40,305 nucleotides of DNA from an uncultured Erythrobacter sp. (GCA_938015255.1 CALLQC010000025.1:1-40305), one strand, 5' to 3'; positions 1-9,531 are shown, numbered from the stretch's first letter. Numbers and translations: made by a program. The notes: generated by a model not told the origin, from the letters alone.

Positions 1-214
1 CGCGGATCACTTGCTGCTCGACAATATGTCGCCCGAAGTGCTCAAAGAAGCGGTGGCAATGGTGGCAGGCCGCACCAGGACCGAGGCCAGCGGCGGAATC
101 AACCTCGATACCATCGCGGCCAAAGCGGCGAGCGGGGTGGATTATTGCTCGGTCGGCCGCCTGACGCAAAGCGCGCCCGCAGCGGATGTGGGGCTGGATT
201 TCACGCCGCTATGA
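1..214 (+). CDS. nadC: Quinolinate phosphoribosyltransferase, C-terminal part
   Basis: This is the 3' end of a gene cut by the window edge; the frame is open from base 2 to the TGA at 212-214 and gives about 70 residues. The stretch contains LLLDNMSPE, then the EASGGIN block and [11 protein letters not shown]. This series is characteristic of the C-terminal half of the NadC barrel, which binds the phosphoribosyl phosphate. The family converts quinolinate and PRPP to nicotinate mononucleotide in de novo NAD synthesis in the cytoplasm. The next gene starts at 211 inside the stop (ATGA), so the two are probably translationally coupled. The call is secure from motifs; only the catalytic N-terminal part is missing from view. 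Confidence 0.9.
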   Translation, partial: ADHLLLDNMSPEVLKEAVAMVAGRTRTEASGGINLDTIAAKAASGVDYCSVGRLTQSAPAADVGLDFTPL

Positions 215-657
215 GGCTCGCCAAGGGGCCGAGGCCTCCTAGCATTAAGCTCTTTTGCGCCCTCAATCTTGCCAGCGGTATTTTCGAGCTGGTGCGCGGC
301 TTGCTCGACCTTGAGTACTGGGTCGGCGCTCTCGAAGGCGCGTCTCCTCAGTATTCATGGACGACTGAGAGCGCCATCGTGCTCAATTCGGCCATCTTCA
401 CGATCATGCTGATACCAATCATCGCCATCTGGTTTTTCGCGAGCACCTTCGCACGGTCGTTCGTCACCGTTTTTTCGTTGCTCGGACTCGCGGGTCTGAT
501 TTTTCTCATTGTCGACAATCCCCCGGCCTCATTGGATGTCATTCTGGAGGACGCTTATTCTCTGGCTATCATAGCTACGTTCGTTCTGCTGTATTTGCCC
601 TCCGCACACACGTGGTTCGCCAAGAAGCCCGAGATTGACCCTGCGACTTTTATCTAG
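211..657 (+). CDS. Small integral membrane protein, function unknown
   Basis: The reading frame gives 148 residues from the ATG that overlaps the nadC stop by four bases. The frame is open further upstream to 145, but that would lie inside nadC, so the overlapping ATG is preferred. The protein is hydrophobic, with about four likely membrane segments: near residues 12-32, 55-80, 85-105 and 118-140. A short polar tail ends in [12 protein letters not shown] recognise no catalytic motif or named family. The gene overlaps the start of the downstream RNase T2 gene by 23 bases, so nadC, this gene and the RNase probably form one transcription unit. Functional linkage to NAD synthesis is not implied by the sequence. 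Confidence 0.7.
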   Translation: MRLAKGPRPPSIKLFCALNLASGIFELVRGLLDLEYWVGALEGASPQYSWTTESAIVLNSAIFTIMLIPIIAIWFFASTFARSFVTVFSLLGLAGLIFLIVDNPPASLDVILEDAYSLAIIATFVLLYLPSAHTWFAKKPEIDPATFI

Positions 658-1348
658 CCTCCTCGCACTTTCTGTTCTGGGCCTCCCCGCTGCCGCCAAC
701 GCTCAGGCCTATCAATGCCGTGCGCCGAACATCTCCAGCGTACCGCAAGTCTCACCCGACAGCCGCTCACGCGGCGGCGCGGTCACCGGCTACACCATGG
801 CGCTCAGCTGGAGCCCGGAATTCTGCAAACCGCGTGAGGACAGCCGCGCGCACCGCACCCAGTGCTCGGGCGACAATGGCCGCTTCGGCCTCGTCGTCCA
901 TGGCCTCTGGCCGCAAAGCGTGAATGGCAGCTGGCCGCAATGGTGCCCCACGCGCGGGCAGCTGACCCCGCGCGAGGTGCGCTCCAACATGTGCATGATG
1001 CCCTCGGCGCGCCTGATCGCGCGCCAATGGGCGAAGCACGGCAGCTGCATGGTCAAACAGCCGGAAACCTATCTCAAAGTGACACGCATCCTGTGGGACA
1101 GCTACCGCATCCCCGATTACGACCGCATCAGCCGCGAGGACGACCTCACCGCAGGCCGCATCCGCGAAGCCTTTGCTAGCGCCAACCCAGGCATCCCGGC
1201 AAGTGCAGTGGGCGTGAAGCTCAATTCGCGCGGTTGGTTTCAGGAATTGCGCCTGTGCTATAATACCCGCTTCCGCCCAACGCGCTGCGATGATCGCCGA
1301 TATGGCGCGCGCGACGGTGTGAACGCGAAGATCTGGCGCGGCCTTTAA
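635..1348 (+). CDS. Secreted ribonuclease T2 family protein
   Basis: The protein has 237 residues from a TTG start at 635 and begins with a Sec signal peptide (hydrophobic core about 4-18, likely cleavage after ANA near residue 23). Both T2 signature blocks are visible. CAS-1 is VHGLWPQ at about 88-94 and CAS-2 is WAKHGSC at about 132-138; each supplies a catalytic histidine. Several cysteines are consistent with disulfides in the periplasm. RNase T2 enzymes cleave single-stranded RNA through 2',3'-cyclic phosphates with little base preference, and a nutritional or scavenging role is usual. The TTG start lies inside the preceding membrane-protein gene; it is chosen because it puts the signal peptide exactly at the N-terminus. 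Confidence 0.88.
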   Translation: MTLRLLSSLLALSVLGLPAAANAQAYQCRAPNISSVPQVSPDSRSRGGAVTGYTMALSWSPEFCKPREDSRAHRTQCSGDNGRFGLVVHGLWPQSVNGSWPQWCPTRGQLTPREVRSNMCMMPSARLIARQWAKHGSCMVKQPETYLKVTRILWDSYRIPDYDRISREDDLTAGRIREAFASANPGIPASAVGVKLNSRGWFQELRLCYNTRFRPTRCDDRRYGARDGVNAKIWRGL

Positions 1349-1443
1349 CCGGCCCCGGCGGCTTAAGGTTTGTTAACTACGCTGCGCTAAATGCATTGCC
1401 GATCCGAGTTGGGGAATTCGACTAACAAGGCCGCGTCTGTGAA

Positions 1444-3234
1444 ATGATCGCTAATGCAACTAAACTTTTCAGTCGTGCACCGCACGACAACGATCGGCGT
1501 GCACCTCCCCGGATAGCCGCCCGTCTTCTAATCACGGATGTGACGATTGCCCTCATGGTTCTAGCTGGGGCGGTTTTTGTCGGGCTTTACGGTCTTACAA
1601 ACTACCGGCTGCTCCAAGAACAGGTCACTTTGAACGCGACCGAGGTACGGCTGGCCCAGCACCGCGAAGCCGCGTTCGAAACGCATGTAGCTGCGACAGC
1701 GGTGCGCGAGCGATGGAACACGTCTGACCGCGCCGAACAGCAAGAAATGCTGGACGCAGTCAGCGCCGCAGTCAATCGCTTCAAGGCCACCGGCGAAGAC
1801 CTTGCACAAGACCCATCAATAACCGGCCTGCCCGAGTTCGAGAGCGGGCCCAGCGCGATAGCCCAGCTTTCGATGCTGGCCATGGAACTGGCCGATACCA
1901 ATCAGGCAGGCCAGAGGTTTTCGGCCCGCCAAAACCTTGGCACTGAATTCAACGGCAATTACCGATTCCTGCTTGGCATGCTGAGCGATGTCGAGGCTAT
2001 CGCGACCCGCAATACATCAGCCAATCAGCAATCCATTGCGGATGAGACGCGCGATCTCGTCTGGGTGATCTCAGCAGGCGCCTTGATCCTGATCCTCGCT
2101 CTGGGTGCGCGTTTTGCCCTGATGATGCACTGGGTCGTGCGCCCCTCTCATGCGCTGGCTGAAGCGACAACCGAATTTGCCAATGGCGATACGAGCCAGG
2201 ACATTCCGCCCATGCCGGTGGAAGAGCTTGAAAGGATCGCCAATGCGTTGGCGGTTTTCCGCGACGTCACGCTTGAAGCGCAGCAGCTGCGCGAGCGCTC
2301 GCACAAGGCAGAGCTCGATGCACAAAAAGCCGCGATCGAGCTGGAGGCTAAAGAGCGCGAAACGCGCGAGATGATGGATCAGGAACGGCAGATGGCGATT
2401 ATGGAAATGGCTGCCCGCTTCGAAACCTCTGTATCCAGCGTGGTGCGTGCTGCCAGCGCCGCTGCGCAAGAGCTCGACATGTCCGCCGAAGAACTTGCCA
2501 ATTCCGTATCGGAGGCGGGCAGTCAGGCGACCCAGATCGCAGCCGCTTCGGGTCAGGCGACGAACAGCGTACAATCCGTAGCCGCAGCGATTGAAGAACT
2601 TTCGAACTATGTTCGCGACATCTCCGACCAGGTCGAAGAGCAAACACGCCTTTCCCAGGCCGCACAATCAAATTCGAAAACCAGCGTATCAAACGCACAG
2701 GTATTGTCTGAAAAGACCGCCAGCATCGACAGCATAGCCAATGTAATTGCGCAGATAGCCGATCAGACCAATATGCTGGCGCTCAACGCAACGATCGAAG
2801 CCGCGCGCGCCGGTTCGGTCGGTCAGGGGTTCACGGTAGTCGCTTCGGAAGTGAAAAGCCTCGCCCATCAGTCGCGCCGCTCCGCCACGGAAATTGGCGG
2901 CGTTCTGCAAACGGTGAACGGCGATGTCAGCGAAGCGGTCAGCTCCATTTCCGATGTTGCCGCATCGCTGGCGGAAATCGGCAGCATTTCGCAAAAAATC
3001 ACCGATGCCATGACCCAGCACGGATCAATCACGTCAGAGATTTCAAAACACGCAAGCGAGGCTGCGAAAGGAACAGAGCGCGTCAACACAAAGATTGCCG
3101 ACCTTGCCAACAATACCGAGCGCGCCAATGCGCTGTCGCAAAATGTAAAACTGGCGGCAAGCGAGCTGGGCGATCAAGCCAGGCTGCTTGATCAGGCCGC
3201 GCAGGAATTTATCGAAGTCATGCGCGCAGGTTGA
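1444..3234 (+). CDS. Methyl-accepting chemotaxis protein
   Basis: The protein has 596 residues. A short cytoplasmic N-terminus is followed by a membrane helix (about 28-50), a periplasmic sensing region of about 150 residues rich in helix, and a second helix (about 205-225). A HAMP linker (about 226-280) and a long coiled-coil signalling domain complete it. The hairpin tip that contacts CheA and CheW is recognisable near residues 438-457 (core [19 protein letters not shown]). The periplasmic domain looks like a four-helix-bundle sensor, but I cannot name a ligand. No CheW-binding C-terminal pentapeptide for CheR is seen. No other chemotaxis gene lies nearby, so this is an orphan receptor. It is convergent with tadA, with seven bases between the stops. 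Confidence 0.93.
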   Translation: MIANATKLFSRAPHDNDRRAPPRIAARLLITDVTIALMVLAGAVFVGLYGLTNYRLLQEQVTLNATEVRLAQHREAAFETHVAATAVRERWNTSDRAEQQEMLDAVSAAVNRFKATGEDLAQDPSITGLPEFESGPSAIAQLSMLAMELADTNQAGQRFSARQNLGTEFNGNYRFLLGMLSDVEAIATRNTSANQQSIADETRDLVWVISAGALILILALGARFALMMHWVVRPSHALAEATTEFANGDTSQDIPPMPVEELERIANALAVFRDVTLEAQQLRERSHKAELDAQKAAIELEAKERETREMMDQERQMAIMEMAARFETSVSSVVRAASAAAQELDMSAEELANSVSEAGSQATQIAAASGQATNSVQSVAAAIEELSNYVRDISDQVEEQTRLSQAAQSNSKTSVSNAQVLSEKTASIDSIANVIAQIADQTNMLALNATIEAARAGSVGQGFTVVASEVKSLAHQSRRSATEIGGVLQTVNGDVSEAVSSISDVAASLAEIGSISQKITDAMTQHGSITSEISKHASEAAKGTERVNTKIADLANNTERANALSQNVKLAASELGDQARLLDQAAQEFIEVMRAG

Positions 3235-3241
3235 TCCGCCG

Positions 3242-3712
3242 CTATTTTCGCCGGTCGGCAAAAAAATCCCTGAGCAATTGGGCGGCTTCTTCCTCTCCCA
3301 TACCCGAATAGACCTCGGGCCTGTGCAGGCTCTGCGGATGTTCAAAGACGCGCGCACCATGTTCCACTGCACCGCCCTTGGGATCGCTGGCTGCGTAGTA
3401 CAGACGTGCTATGCGCGCATGGGAAATCGCTCCCGCGCACATGGCACAAGGCTCCAGCGTTACGTAGAGATCACAGGCGCTCAGCCGTTCATCGCCGAGT
3501 TTTTGAGCAGCCATCCTTAACGCACGAATTTCAGCATGGCCCGTGGGATCAGGCGGTGAGCGGGTTGCGTTGGCAGCGACAGCCACGACCTCGCCCCGCA
3601 AAACGACAGCGGCGGCGACAGGCACTTCGCCCTTCGCCGCCGCATCGCGCGCCGCATCAAGAGCGCGGCGCATTGCGGGAGGGATCGGCCAACGTTTGCC
3701 CGATCCACTCAC
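3242..3712 (-). CDS. tadA: tRNA-specific adenosine deaminase
   Basis: The protein has 156 residues, the usual size for TadA. The zinc-dependent deaminase signature is complete: HAE at residues 59-61 (zinc histidine and catalytic glutamate) and PCAMC at 88-92 (two zinc cysteines). The [11 protein letters not shown] stretch after it is typical of TadA rather than of cytidine or guanine deaminases. The enzyme converts A34 to inosine in the wobble position of tRNA-Arg(ACG), allowing one tRNA to read several arginine codons. It is transcribed leftward, and the small acidic lipoprotein gene lies 15 bases upstream on the same strand, so the two could share a transcript. Confidence 0.92.
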   Translation of the reverse strand: MSGSGKRWPIPPAMRRALDAARDAAAKGEVPVAAAVVLRGEVVAVAANATRSPPDPTGHAEIRALRMAAQKLGDERLSACDLYVTLEPCAMCAGAISHARIARLYYAASDPKGGAVEHGARVFEHPQSLHRPEVYSGMGEEEAAQLLRDFFADRRK

Positions 3713-3727
3713 GCGTGTCTGGTCCGG

Positions 3728-3973
3728 TTATTCGCTGCCGGTAACTGGCTCGCCATCTGCATCGTCCGGCATATCGACATCGACCGTCGGAACGTCAACT
3801 GTGACCTCCTCCGTGCCGACATCGACATCGGCGGTCTCTACGTCAAACTCCGGCATGTTGCCTTCTCGAACGTCAACCTCGGGCAGTTCCATCTCTTCAG
3901 TCTGGTCTACATCGCATGCTGCGAGACCAAGCGTTGCGGCCGAGAGAGCTGCTGCGGTGATGATCTTTTTCAT
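3728..3973 (-). CDS. Small acidic repetitive lipoprotein
   Basis: The protein has 81 residues. It starts with a lipoprotein signal peptide whose lipobox is LAAC (cysteine at about residue 20). The mature part is almost entirely Asp, Glu, Val and Pro, with repeated short VDV/VDVP units, for example around residues 32-70, and no further cysteine. It is probably an acylated, disordered, strongly negative protein in the cell envelope, perhaps cation-binding. I do not recognise a family. The start is supported by the position of the signal peptide and by an AGGAAAG stretch about 6 bases before the ATG. It sits 15 bases upstream of tadA on the same strand. Confidence 0.72.
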   Translation of the reverse strand: MKKIITAAALSAATLGLAACDVDQTEEMELPEVDVREGNMPEFDVETADVDVGTEEVTVDVPTVDVDMPDDADGEPVTGSE

Positions 3974-4147
3974 GAATTCTTTCCTGTTTCTAATTTTTTA
4001 CGCCGGGGGATGCCAGCGTGTGTTACATCCCTTCAATGCTTGTACGGACTGGTCTGTTCCGAGAAAGTTCGCGGGCGGAGAGAAATGACCGCGGCGCGCA
4101 GGGGTGGTTTCTTGATCCGCCTGCACGCCGCAATGCCGCAACTTTGC

Positions 4148-4176
4148 TTGACGGAATCGGCACCCACCGCTATGCG
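4148..4176 (+). promoter_or_regulatory. Candidate promoter of rpmB
   Basis: TTGACG at 4148-4153 matches the -35 consensus in five of six positions. It is followed after exactly 17 bases by TATGCG (4171-4176), a weak -10. It lies about 80 bases upstream of the rpmB start. The rest of the 285-base gap between the lipoprotein gene and rpmB holds no convincing reading frame. The promoter is inferred from sequence alone. Confidence 0.4.
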
Positions 4177-4258
4177 CGCGGCTTTCCGGGATAACCCGAC
4201 TTCTGGGACCGCCGAATCACCCGCGCGGCCCATCACTGTGAATGGAACGAGAGATATC

Positions 4259-4546
4259 ATGTCGCGCATTTGCGAATTGACCGGCAAAGGTCGCCAGGTC
4301 GGCAACAATGTCAGCCACGCCAACAACAAGACGAAGCGCGTGTTCCTGCCAAATTTGCAGAACGTCACGCTGCTGAGCGAAAAGCTCGAGCGCAGCTTCA
4401 AATTCCGCGTGTCCACGCATGGCTTGCGCTCGGTCGAGCACAATGGCGGGCTGGATAACTGGCTGCTCAAGACAAAGGACGAGAAGCTCTCCTCGCGTGC
4501 TCTCAAGGTCAAGCGCGAGCTCAAAAAGCTCGAAAAAGCTGCCTGA
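4259..4546 (+). CDS. rpmB: 50S ribosomal protein L28
   Basis: The protein has 95 residues from the ATG at 4259, beginning [11 protein letters not shown]. It continues with the conserved [13 protein letters not shown] and FLPNLQNV blocks of L28. The length is usual for alphaproteobacteria, which carry a longer C-terminal helix than E. coli. The frame is open upstream to 4010, but homology begins only at this ATG; a purine-rich AACGAGAGA lies just upstream. It is a single-gene unit with a candidate promoter upstream and a strong hairpin terminator downstream. Confidence 0.96.
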   Translation: MSRICELTGKGRQVGNNVSHANNKTKRVFLPNLQNVTLLSEKLERSFKFRVSTHGLRSVEHNGGLDNWLLKTKDEKLSSRALKVKRELKKLEKAA

Positions 4547-4570
4547 GACAATGGTTTGATATTGATGGAA

Positions 4571-4602
4571 GGCGTGCGGAGCGTTTGCTCTGCGCGCCTT
4601 TA
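4571..4602 (+). terminator. Rho-independent terminator after rpmB
   Basis: A 12-bp stem (4571-4582 with 4587-4598, including two G-U pairs) closes a GTTT loop. It is followed by TTTATCGTTT. It begins 25 bases after the rpmB stop and also lies just beyond the end of the leftward phytase-like gene, so it may serve both strands. Confidence 0.75.
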
Positions 4603-4607
4603 TCGTT

Positions 4608-5582
4608 TCAGTCTTCAAGCTGGGCCGGATCCACGATGAGTTTGACCAGCAGCGTGCGTTGCAGGATTGACAGATTATCGTCTGAGACCAGCCATACTGC
4701 GACTTTACCGTCCGGCATGACCTGCACGGCCATCCCTTCGTAATTTTCGCGCGGGATCACCCCTGCCAGATCGAGCGTGATCTGCGGCTCCCATGCAGTA
4801 TCATGACCGGGTTGCGGCGGCGGGCCGATTGCGATCTTGCTTTCGAACGGCGGAATGCCGCCCAATCCAAAATCCAGATTGCGCAGCAACAGCAAGACAC
4901 GCCCGTCTGGCAATTGCGCCAGATCGGTTGCTGCGTGGCCCGGAATTGGCGGAAGATAAGCGAATGTTTCAAATCCGGGCGCATCGATGGGATCGTCAGC
5001 AAAGATAAGCCCCACGCGGCGCCCTTCCGGCATGACGACAAACCGGCCGTCTTTGAGGCGCAGCAGCGCTTCCGCACCGGTGTTATCGGTCCAGTTCAGC
5101 GCTTCGCTATCCAATTCGATCTTTCCGGTTTCCCGGTCATTGGCATCGAAGCGGTGCAGGGTGTGACGGTTTTCAAGCGCGAGCCAGTAATCACCCGTGG
5201 CCGGTTCGTGTGTCGCCGCTTCGATGTCGGGCAGGTCGCGCGGGCCCGATTTGGGTAGTGACTGGACATCGAGTATGCGGCGCGCGCCCGGTCCATCGGG
5301 CGAAGCCAGATCCAGCCTTGTCCCCCGATCCGAAAACGCCCGCACATGCCCTCCCGGTTCAACGATCAGCCCGCTAAACCCTCCAAACAGCATGCTGTCC
5401 GATCGGATTTGCCAGATGCCAGCGACGCTCCAGCCGGGCGCGGCGCTATCGCTCTCGGTCGCGATGCGAGAGACCGTAATATCCTCGGTCCGCTCCCACG
5501 TAACCTCGGTCCGCAGCCAGGTACCCGGCGCAGCAAGAAGGGCGAGCGTGATCGCCGCCATCATGCGGCGCGCGCGCCTCAT
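4608..5582 (-). CDS. Exported esterase-like/phytase-like domain protein
   Basis: The protein has 324 residues, with an N-terminal hydrophobic segment (about 8-20) that acts as a signal or anchor. The body matches the phytase-like ('esterase-like activity of phytase') beta-propeller family. FGGFSGL at about 66-72 is followed by FSDRG, DIEAAT, a GRFVVMPEGR strand, NYEGMAV at about 280 and WLVSDDN at about 297. The family is annotated by similarity and its true substrate is uncertain; a periplasmic or extracytoplasmic hydrolase is the reasonable reading. Its start lies one base after the stop of the M23 peptidase gene, so the two are co-transcribed. Confidence 0.8.
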   Translation of the reverse strand: MRRARRMMAAITLALLAAPGTWLRTEVTWERTEDITVSRIATESDSAAPGWSVAGIWQIRSDSMLFGGFSGLIVEPGGHVRAFSDRGTRLDLASPDGPGARRILDVQSLPKSGPRDLPDIEAATHEPATGDYWLALENRHTLHRFDANDRETGKIELDSEALNWTDNTGAEALLRLKDGRFVVMPEGRRVGLIFADDPIDAPGFETFAYLPPIPGHAATDLAQLPDGRVLLLLRNLDFGLGGIPPFESKIAIGPPPQPGHDTAWEPQITLDLAGVIPRENYEGMAVQVMPDGKVAVWLVSDDNLSILQRTLLVKLIVDPAQLED

Positions 5583-5583
5583 T

Positions 5584-6510
5584 TCAGTTCATGGGCCCTG
5601 TAAATAAAAGCGGATCAAGCCGGGCGTCGTGCCATTTGAGGCTCCAGTGCAGGTGCGGCCCAGTCGCCCGGCCCGTCGCACCGACATTTCCGATATAATC
5701 GCCCTGTTGCACCGTCTGGCCTTCCTCAACCGCGATTTTCGAGGAATGGAGGAAAGCACTGTTCAGTCCGGCCCCGTGATCGATGATGATAAGGCCGCCT
5801 TCAAGGCTGAAGCCTGTTCTCGCCAGAACAACAACGCCATCAGCCGGAGCGACGAAGGGGACGCCGTTACCCGGCGCGATATCGATGCCCGAATGATAGC
5901 TGCCCGGCTCGCCGCGGTAGATGCGCTGGCGGCCAAAACGGCCTGAAATGCGCCCCTTTACCGGCCAGATGAAATCCTGCGTCCAGCCGGTCGCGCCGGT
6001 TTCCTTCGCGCGGGCGGCGACGATGGCGTTCCATTCCGGCTCACGCTTTTTCCACCAGGCCTCGCTCGATCCGCCGCCGCGTTTGGCGACATTGACGCGC
6101 TCGATCTGCCATTGGCGTGGCGAGATCGTGAGCGGGTAATCGACGCTGCTTCCGTCTTCGAGCGTGGCAGAGAGCATCGCTTGGGAACCGAAATCGCGGT
6201 CGAATGCGGCGAAAAAATATCTACGGTCACCCGCAAGTTCCAATTTCTGCCCATTGAGCGAGGCAGAGACGGCGCTTGCTGGCGCCTTGCCGCGTACCCA
6301 GCCGCCTTGTGTCAGCTCTGCGCCGTTTACGTGAAACTGCTCACGATCGTGAAATTCCGACCCATCTTGCGGACGGCGGCCTTCGCTGGCCGCCACCTCA
6401 TTCGGCGCCTGCGCTTCATTAACAGCCAAGCCGTCACCGCCTGCTGGCGAGTCATGACTGCATCCGGCCGCAACGCAGGCGAGGGCCAGCAGGATCGCGC
6501 TTGTCACCAT
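5584..6510 (-). CDS. M23 family metallopeptidase lipoprotein
   Basis: The protein has 308 residues from the ATG at 6508-6510. The lipobox VAAGC gives an acylated cysteine at 17. A central all-beta segment precedes a C-terminal LytM/M23 domain with HSGIDIA (zinc His206, Asp210) and GPHLHWSL (HLH at 286-288). Both zinc motifs are intact, so it should be an active peptidoglycan endopeptidase rather than an EnvC-like regulator. A GTG at 6519 overlaps the upstream stop (GTGA) and is an alternative start. I prefer the ATG because AGG lies about 10 bases before it. The DUF2093 gene is immediately upstream and the phytase-like gene immediately downstream, forming a compact leftward cluster. Confidence 0.88.
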   Translation of the reverse strand: MVTSAILLALACVAAGCSHDSPAGGDGLAVNEAQAPNEVAASEGRRPQDGSEFHDREQFHVNGAELTQGGWVRGKAPASAVSASLNGQKLELAGDRRYFFAAFDRDFGSQAMLSATLEDGSSVDYPLTISPRQWQIERVNVAKRGGGSSEAWWKKREPEWNAIVAARAKETGATGWTQDFIWPVKGRISGRFGRQRIYRGEPGSYHSGIDIAPGNGVPFVAPADGVVVLARTGFSLEGGLIIIDHGAGLNSAFLHSSKIAVEEGQTVQQGDYIGNVGATGRATGPHLHWSLKWHDARLDPLLFTGPMN

Positions 6511-6515
6511 GTGGC

Positions 6516-6719
6516 TCACACCTGTCCGGTCAGGCGCCGGGTCGCGATCTCGCAGGTGGCGTAGGCCTCCTGATGCTCGGCGCTCCAATACCGCAGCTCC
6601 TCCAGCGGGATGACCTCACCGCTGATTGCGCAATAGACATGCTGTCCAGGACGAAGCACGCGGAAGGTCGAGGGGCCGTAATAGAGTTTGGCGGCTTTAT
6701 CGCCGGATGACATCAACAT
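6516..6719 (-). CDS. DUF2093 domain protein
   Basis: The protein has 67 residues and matches the small alphaproteobacterial DUF2093 family. Hallmarks are the KLYYGPSTFRVLRPGQHV start, CAISGEVIPLEELRYW in the middle and QEAYAT near the end. Function is unknown. The single YCAISG cysteine suggests no metal knuckle by itself. It lies between xseA upstream (23-base gap) and the M23 peptidase downstream, all leftward, and is probably part of the same transcript. Confidence 0.85.
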   Translation of the reverse strand: MLMSSGDKAAKLYYGPSTFRVLRPGQHVYCAISGEVIPLEELRYWSAEHQEAYATCEIATRRLTGQV

Positions 6720-6742
6720 AGCTTGCCTTTTAGCATGGGAAT

Positions 6743-8215
6743 TCAGTCAAACAAATCGTCTTGGCGCGCAGGCGTTCCTGCACCGCGCCTCCCGCTCGCA
6801 CCCCGCCTTGGGCGCGGTGCGGGAACGCTGCCGCCTGGGGTCACATCAAGCACACCGTCCTTGAATTCCAGCTTAAGCGCCGCTTCTTTTGCAGCCTGCG
6901 CTTTTCCGGTGAGAGCTCTTCCATCAGCCGAAGTGACAATCGCATAGCCCCGCTCAAGCGGTTTGCGCGGGTGCAATTGCTCCGCCAATCTGTACAGGGC
7001 GGCCAGCTTTTCACGCTTTTGCGCGATGGGCCGCTCCACCAGAGCGGGCACGAGCCGCGCACGTTCCAGCCGAACTTTCGCATCGCCGTGCGCACGAGCG
7101 AGCGTGGCGGGCGTCAATCTGGAAGCTACCCCCGCCAGCCACTCGCGCCCGTGCGCAGCGCGGTCGATCAATCCCCGCCTGAGCCGCTCCGAAAGTTCAT
7201 CAAGTCGCTGTGCCTGCGGTTGCAACAGGTTCTCGGGTGCCGGCATGCGCTTTGAACGCGCCTCCAGCCGCTCACGCCCCAGCTCAACGGGGCGATAGAC
7301 CGCGCGGCGCTGCCGGGCGGCAAGATCGGCCAATGTTGCTACCAGATCGGCCCGCACCGGCACCGCCATTTCTGCCGCTGCCGTGGGCGTTGGAGCGCGC
7401 CGGTCAGCCGCATAATCGGCAAGCGTAGTGTCTGTCTCATGGCCGACAGCCGAAATAACCGGAATGGTACATTCAGCGATTGCACGAACCACGGCTTCCT
7501 CGTTGAAGCTCCACAGATCCTCGATCGAACCGCCGCCGCGCGCTACAATAACCACATCGGGGCGCGCAACCTGCCCACCAGCGGGAAGGTCGCTAAACCC
7601 GCGAATAGCGCCTGCCACCTGCTCCGCTGCGCCCTGACCCTGAACGAGCACCGGCCACATAATCACATGGCTGGGAAACCGGTCCGCAAGCCGGTGAAGG
7701 ATATCGCGGATAACCGATCCGGTTGGCGAAGTGACTACGCCGATCGTGCGCGGAAGGAAGGGCAAGGGGCGTTTTCGCTCGCTTGCAAACAACCCTTCCC
7801 CTTCAAGCCGGGCGCGGGTTTTTTCCAGCAGCGCCAGCAGCGCACCCTCTCCCGCGATCTCCAGACTCTCCATGACGATCTGGTATTTGGACCGGCCTGC
7901 ATAGGTGGTCAGCTTACCGGTCGCGATCACTTCGAGCCCGTCTTCGGGCACAAAGGCAAGCCGCGCCGCATTGCCGCGCCACATCACGCCGTCAAGCACC
8001 GCCTTGTCATCCTTGAGCGCGCAATAAAGGTGCCCCGATGCCGCGCGCTTTACGCCGGACAATTCCCCGCGCAGCCGCACATGGCCGAACCGGTCCTCCA
8101 CCGTCCGTTTGAGCGCATTCGAAATCTCGGTGATCGACAGCGGCTCGGCGTTGTCGCCTGCGCGCGAGCGCGCTACCAGCCCTGAGGTTTCGGAATCGGA
8201 AGGGGCGCGAGCCAT
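6743..8215 (-). CDS. xseA: Exodeoxyribonuclease VII large subunit
   Basis: The protein has 490 residues. The N-terminal OB-fold begins after a short leader ([20 protein letters not shown] at about 26-45). The catalytic exonuclease VII domain contains the [16 protein letters not shown] and [12 protein letters not shown] blocks and [23 protein letters not shown] long helical region and a Pro/Arg-rich tail follow. With XseB the enzyme degrades single-stranded DNA from both ends. The frame is open upstream to 8554, but that region is purD on the other strand. The start chosen is the ATG at 8213-8215, which shares its bases with the purD start; AGGA lies 5 bases before it. The partner xseB is not in the window. 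Confidence 0.92.
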   Translation of the reverse strand: MARAPSDSETSGLVARSRAGDNAEPLSITEISNALKRTVEDRFGHVRLRGELSGVKRAASGHLYCALKDDKAVLDGVMWRGNAARLAFVPEDGLEVIATGKLTTYAGRSKYQIVMESLEIAGEGALLALLEKTRARLEGEGLFASERKRPLPFLPRTIGVVTSPTGSVIRDILHRLADRFPSHVIMWPVLVQGQGAAEQVAGAIRGFSDLPAGGQVARPDVVIVARGGGSIEDLWSFNEEAVVRAIAECTIPVISAVGHETDTTLADYAADRRAPTPTAAAEMAVPVRADLVATLADLAARQRRAVYRPVELGRERLEARSKRMPAPENLLQPQAQRLDELSERLRRGLIDRAAHGREWLAGVASRLTPATLARAHGDAKVRLERARLVPALVERPIAQKREKLAALYRLAEQLHPRKPLERGYAIVTSADGRALTGKAQAAKEAALKLEFKDGVLDVTPGGSVPAPRPRRGASGRRGAGTPARQDDLFD

Positions 8216-8216
8216 G
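8213..8216. other. Shared CATG: divergent xseA and purD start codons overlap
   Basis: The palindrome CATG carries the ATG of purD on the plus strand (8214-8216) and the ATG of xseA on the minus strand (8215-8213). Shine-Dalgarno-like elements are present for both: GGAAGGGG ending about 9 bases before purD and AGGA 5 bases before xseA. Each therefore lies inside the other gene's coding sequence, and no intergenic space remains for promoters. Confidence 0.7.
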
Positions 8217-9485
8217 AATATCCTGTTGCTGGGTTCGGGTGGGCGTGAACATGCGCTGGCATGGAAGCTCGCGCAATCCCCCCGTTGCACAAAGCTCTTC
8301 GCTGCGCCCGGAAATCCGGGCATTTCCGAATGCGCCGAGACGATCACCCTTGATGCGGGCGACCATGCGGCAGTCACGCGCTTTTGTGATGAGAACGCGG
8401 TCGGCCTCGTTGTGATTGGCCCCGAAGCGCCGCTGGTCGATGGCCTCGCAGACAGCCTGCGCGCCGCCGATATTCCCGTATTCGGCCCGTCGAAAGCCGC
8501 CGCGCAGCTCGAAGGGTCAAAGGGCTTTACCAAGGATCTGTGCGCCCGCGCCAATATCCCGACCGGCGGCTATGTCCGGACAGCCAATCTCGCTGACGCC
8601 AAGGCTGCGCTCGCGGATTTCTCCGCGCCCTACGTACTCAAGGCCGACGGGCTTGCCGCGGGCAAGGGCGTGGTGATCGCCGAGACGCTGGCAGCCGCAG
8701 AGGAAGCGCTCGCCGAGATGTTTGGCGGCCAATTCGGAGAGGCGGGCGCAGAGGTCGTGATCGAGGAATTCCTCGAGGGCGAGGAGGCGAGCTTCTTCGC
8801 GATCACCGATGGCGAGACGATCCTGCCATTTGGCACCGCGCAGGATCACAAGCGCGTGGGCGAGGGGGACACCGGCCCCAACACCGGCGGCATGGGCGCA
8901 TACTCGCCTGCGCCAGTGCTGACGCCAGAACTTCAGCAGCGCGCGCTCGATGAAATCCTGCGCCCCACGGTCGACACGATGCGGGCCGAGGGGATGCCCT
9001 ATTCCGGCGTGCTGTATCTCGGCCTGATGCTGACCGCCGATGGCCCCAAGCTGATCGAATACAATTGCCGATTCGGCGATCCGGAATGCCAGGTGCTTAT
9101 GATGCGCCTGAAAAGCGATCTCGTGCAGATCATGCTGGCCTGCGCCAAGGGTGAGCTAGGCGGTGTTGCAGGCGAGTTTGCGGACGAGACCGCGCTAACC
9201 GTGGTGATGGCGGCGGAGGGCTATCCCGGCACGCCTGCCAAAGGCGGCGCCATTGATCTGGGCGCGCCGGAGGCGGGCGGCGCAAAGGTCTTCCACGCCG
9301 GAACGGCGGTGAAGGATCGCCAGCTGGTCGCAAACGGCGGCCGGGTGCTCAACGTGACCGCAATGGGCGCAAACGTGACCGAAGCGCAAAAGGCGGCCTA
9401 TGCGTCGGTTGATGCGGTGAGCTTCGAAAGCGGGTTTTGCAGGCGCGATATTGGGTGGCGAGAGGTCGAGCGGGAGCGGGGATGA
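8214..9485 (+). CDS. purD: Phosphoribosylamine-glycine ligase
   Basis: The protein has 423 residues, the normal length. It starts [17 protein letters not shown], the nucleotide-binding N-terminal signature of GAR synthetase. The ATP-grasp domain shows [21 protein letters not shown], the [10 protein letters not shown] block and the signature RFGDPECQV. It ends with FCRRDIGWR, a typical family tail. The enzyme joins phosphoribosylamine and glycine in the second step of purine synthesis. The open frame extends back to 8109, but the ATG at 8214 gives the conserved N-terminus and has a good ribosome binding site. Confidence 0.95.
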   Translation: MNILLLGSGGREHALAWKLAQSPRCTKLFAAPGNPGISECAETITLDAGDHAAVTRFCDENAVGLVVIGPEAPLVDGLADSLRAADIPVFGPSKAAAQLEGSKGFTKDLCARANIPTGGYVRTANLADAKAALADFSAPYVLKADGLAAGKGVVIAETLAAAEEALAEMFGGQFGEAGAEVVIEEFLEGEEASFFAITDGETILPFGTAQDHKRVGEGDTGPNTGGMGAYSPAPVLTPELQQRALDEILRPTVDTMRAEGMPYSGVLYLGLMLTADGPKLIEYNCRFGDPECQVLMMRLKSDLVQIMLACAKGELGGVAGEFADETALTVVMAAEGYPGTPAKGGAIDLGAPEAGGAKVFHAGTAVKDRQLVANGGRVLNVTAMGANVTEAQKAAYASVDAVSFESGFCRRDIGWREVERERG

Positions 9486-9494
9486 TCCGCTTTC

Positions 9495-9517
9495 CTACTC
9501 ACTTGAGGTGTGAGTAG
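9495..9517 (+). terminator. Hairpin after purD
   Basis: A perfect 8-bp inverted repeat (CTACTCAC at 9495-9502 with GTGAGTAG at 9510-9517) with a 7-base loop lies nine bases after the purD stop. No T-run follows, so it is either a weak terminator or an RNA-stabilising hairpin. Confidence 0.4.
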
Positions 9518-9531
9518 ACTTGACGAAGGAA

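Noticed and set aside
145-210. Upstream start for the small membrane protein
   Set aside because: It would lie inside nadC and adds a charged, non-membrane leader; the ATG overlapping the nadC stop is more natural.
1349-1443. TTAA-N6-TTAAC before the chemotaxis receptor as a CtrA site
   Set aside because: The spacing is six bases rather than the seven of the consensus, so I do not claim it.
2071-2667. Minus-strand frame of 198 codons
   Set aside because: It is the shadow of the chemotaxis receptor's signalling region.
7439-8185. Long plus-strand frame of 248 codons
   Set aside because: It is antisense to xseA, whose motifs are unmistakable; long antisense frames are common in GC-rich genomes.
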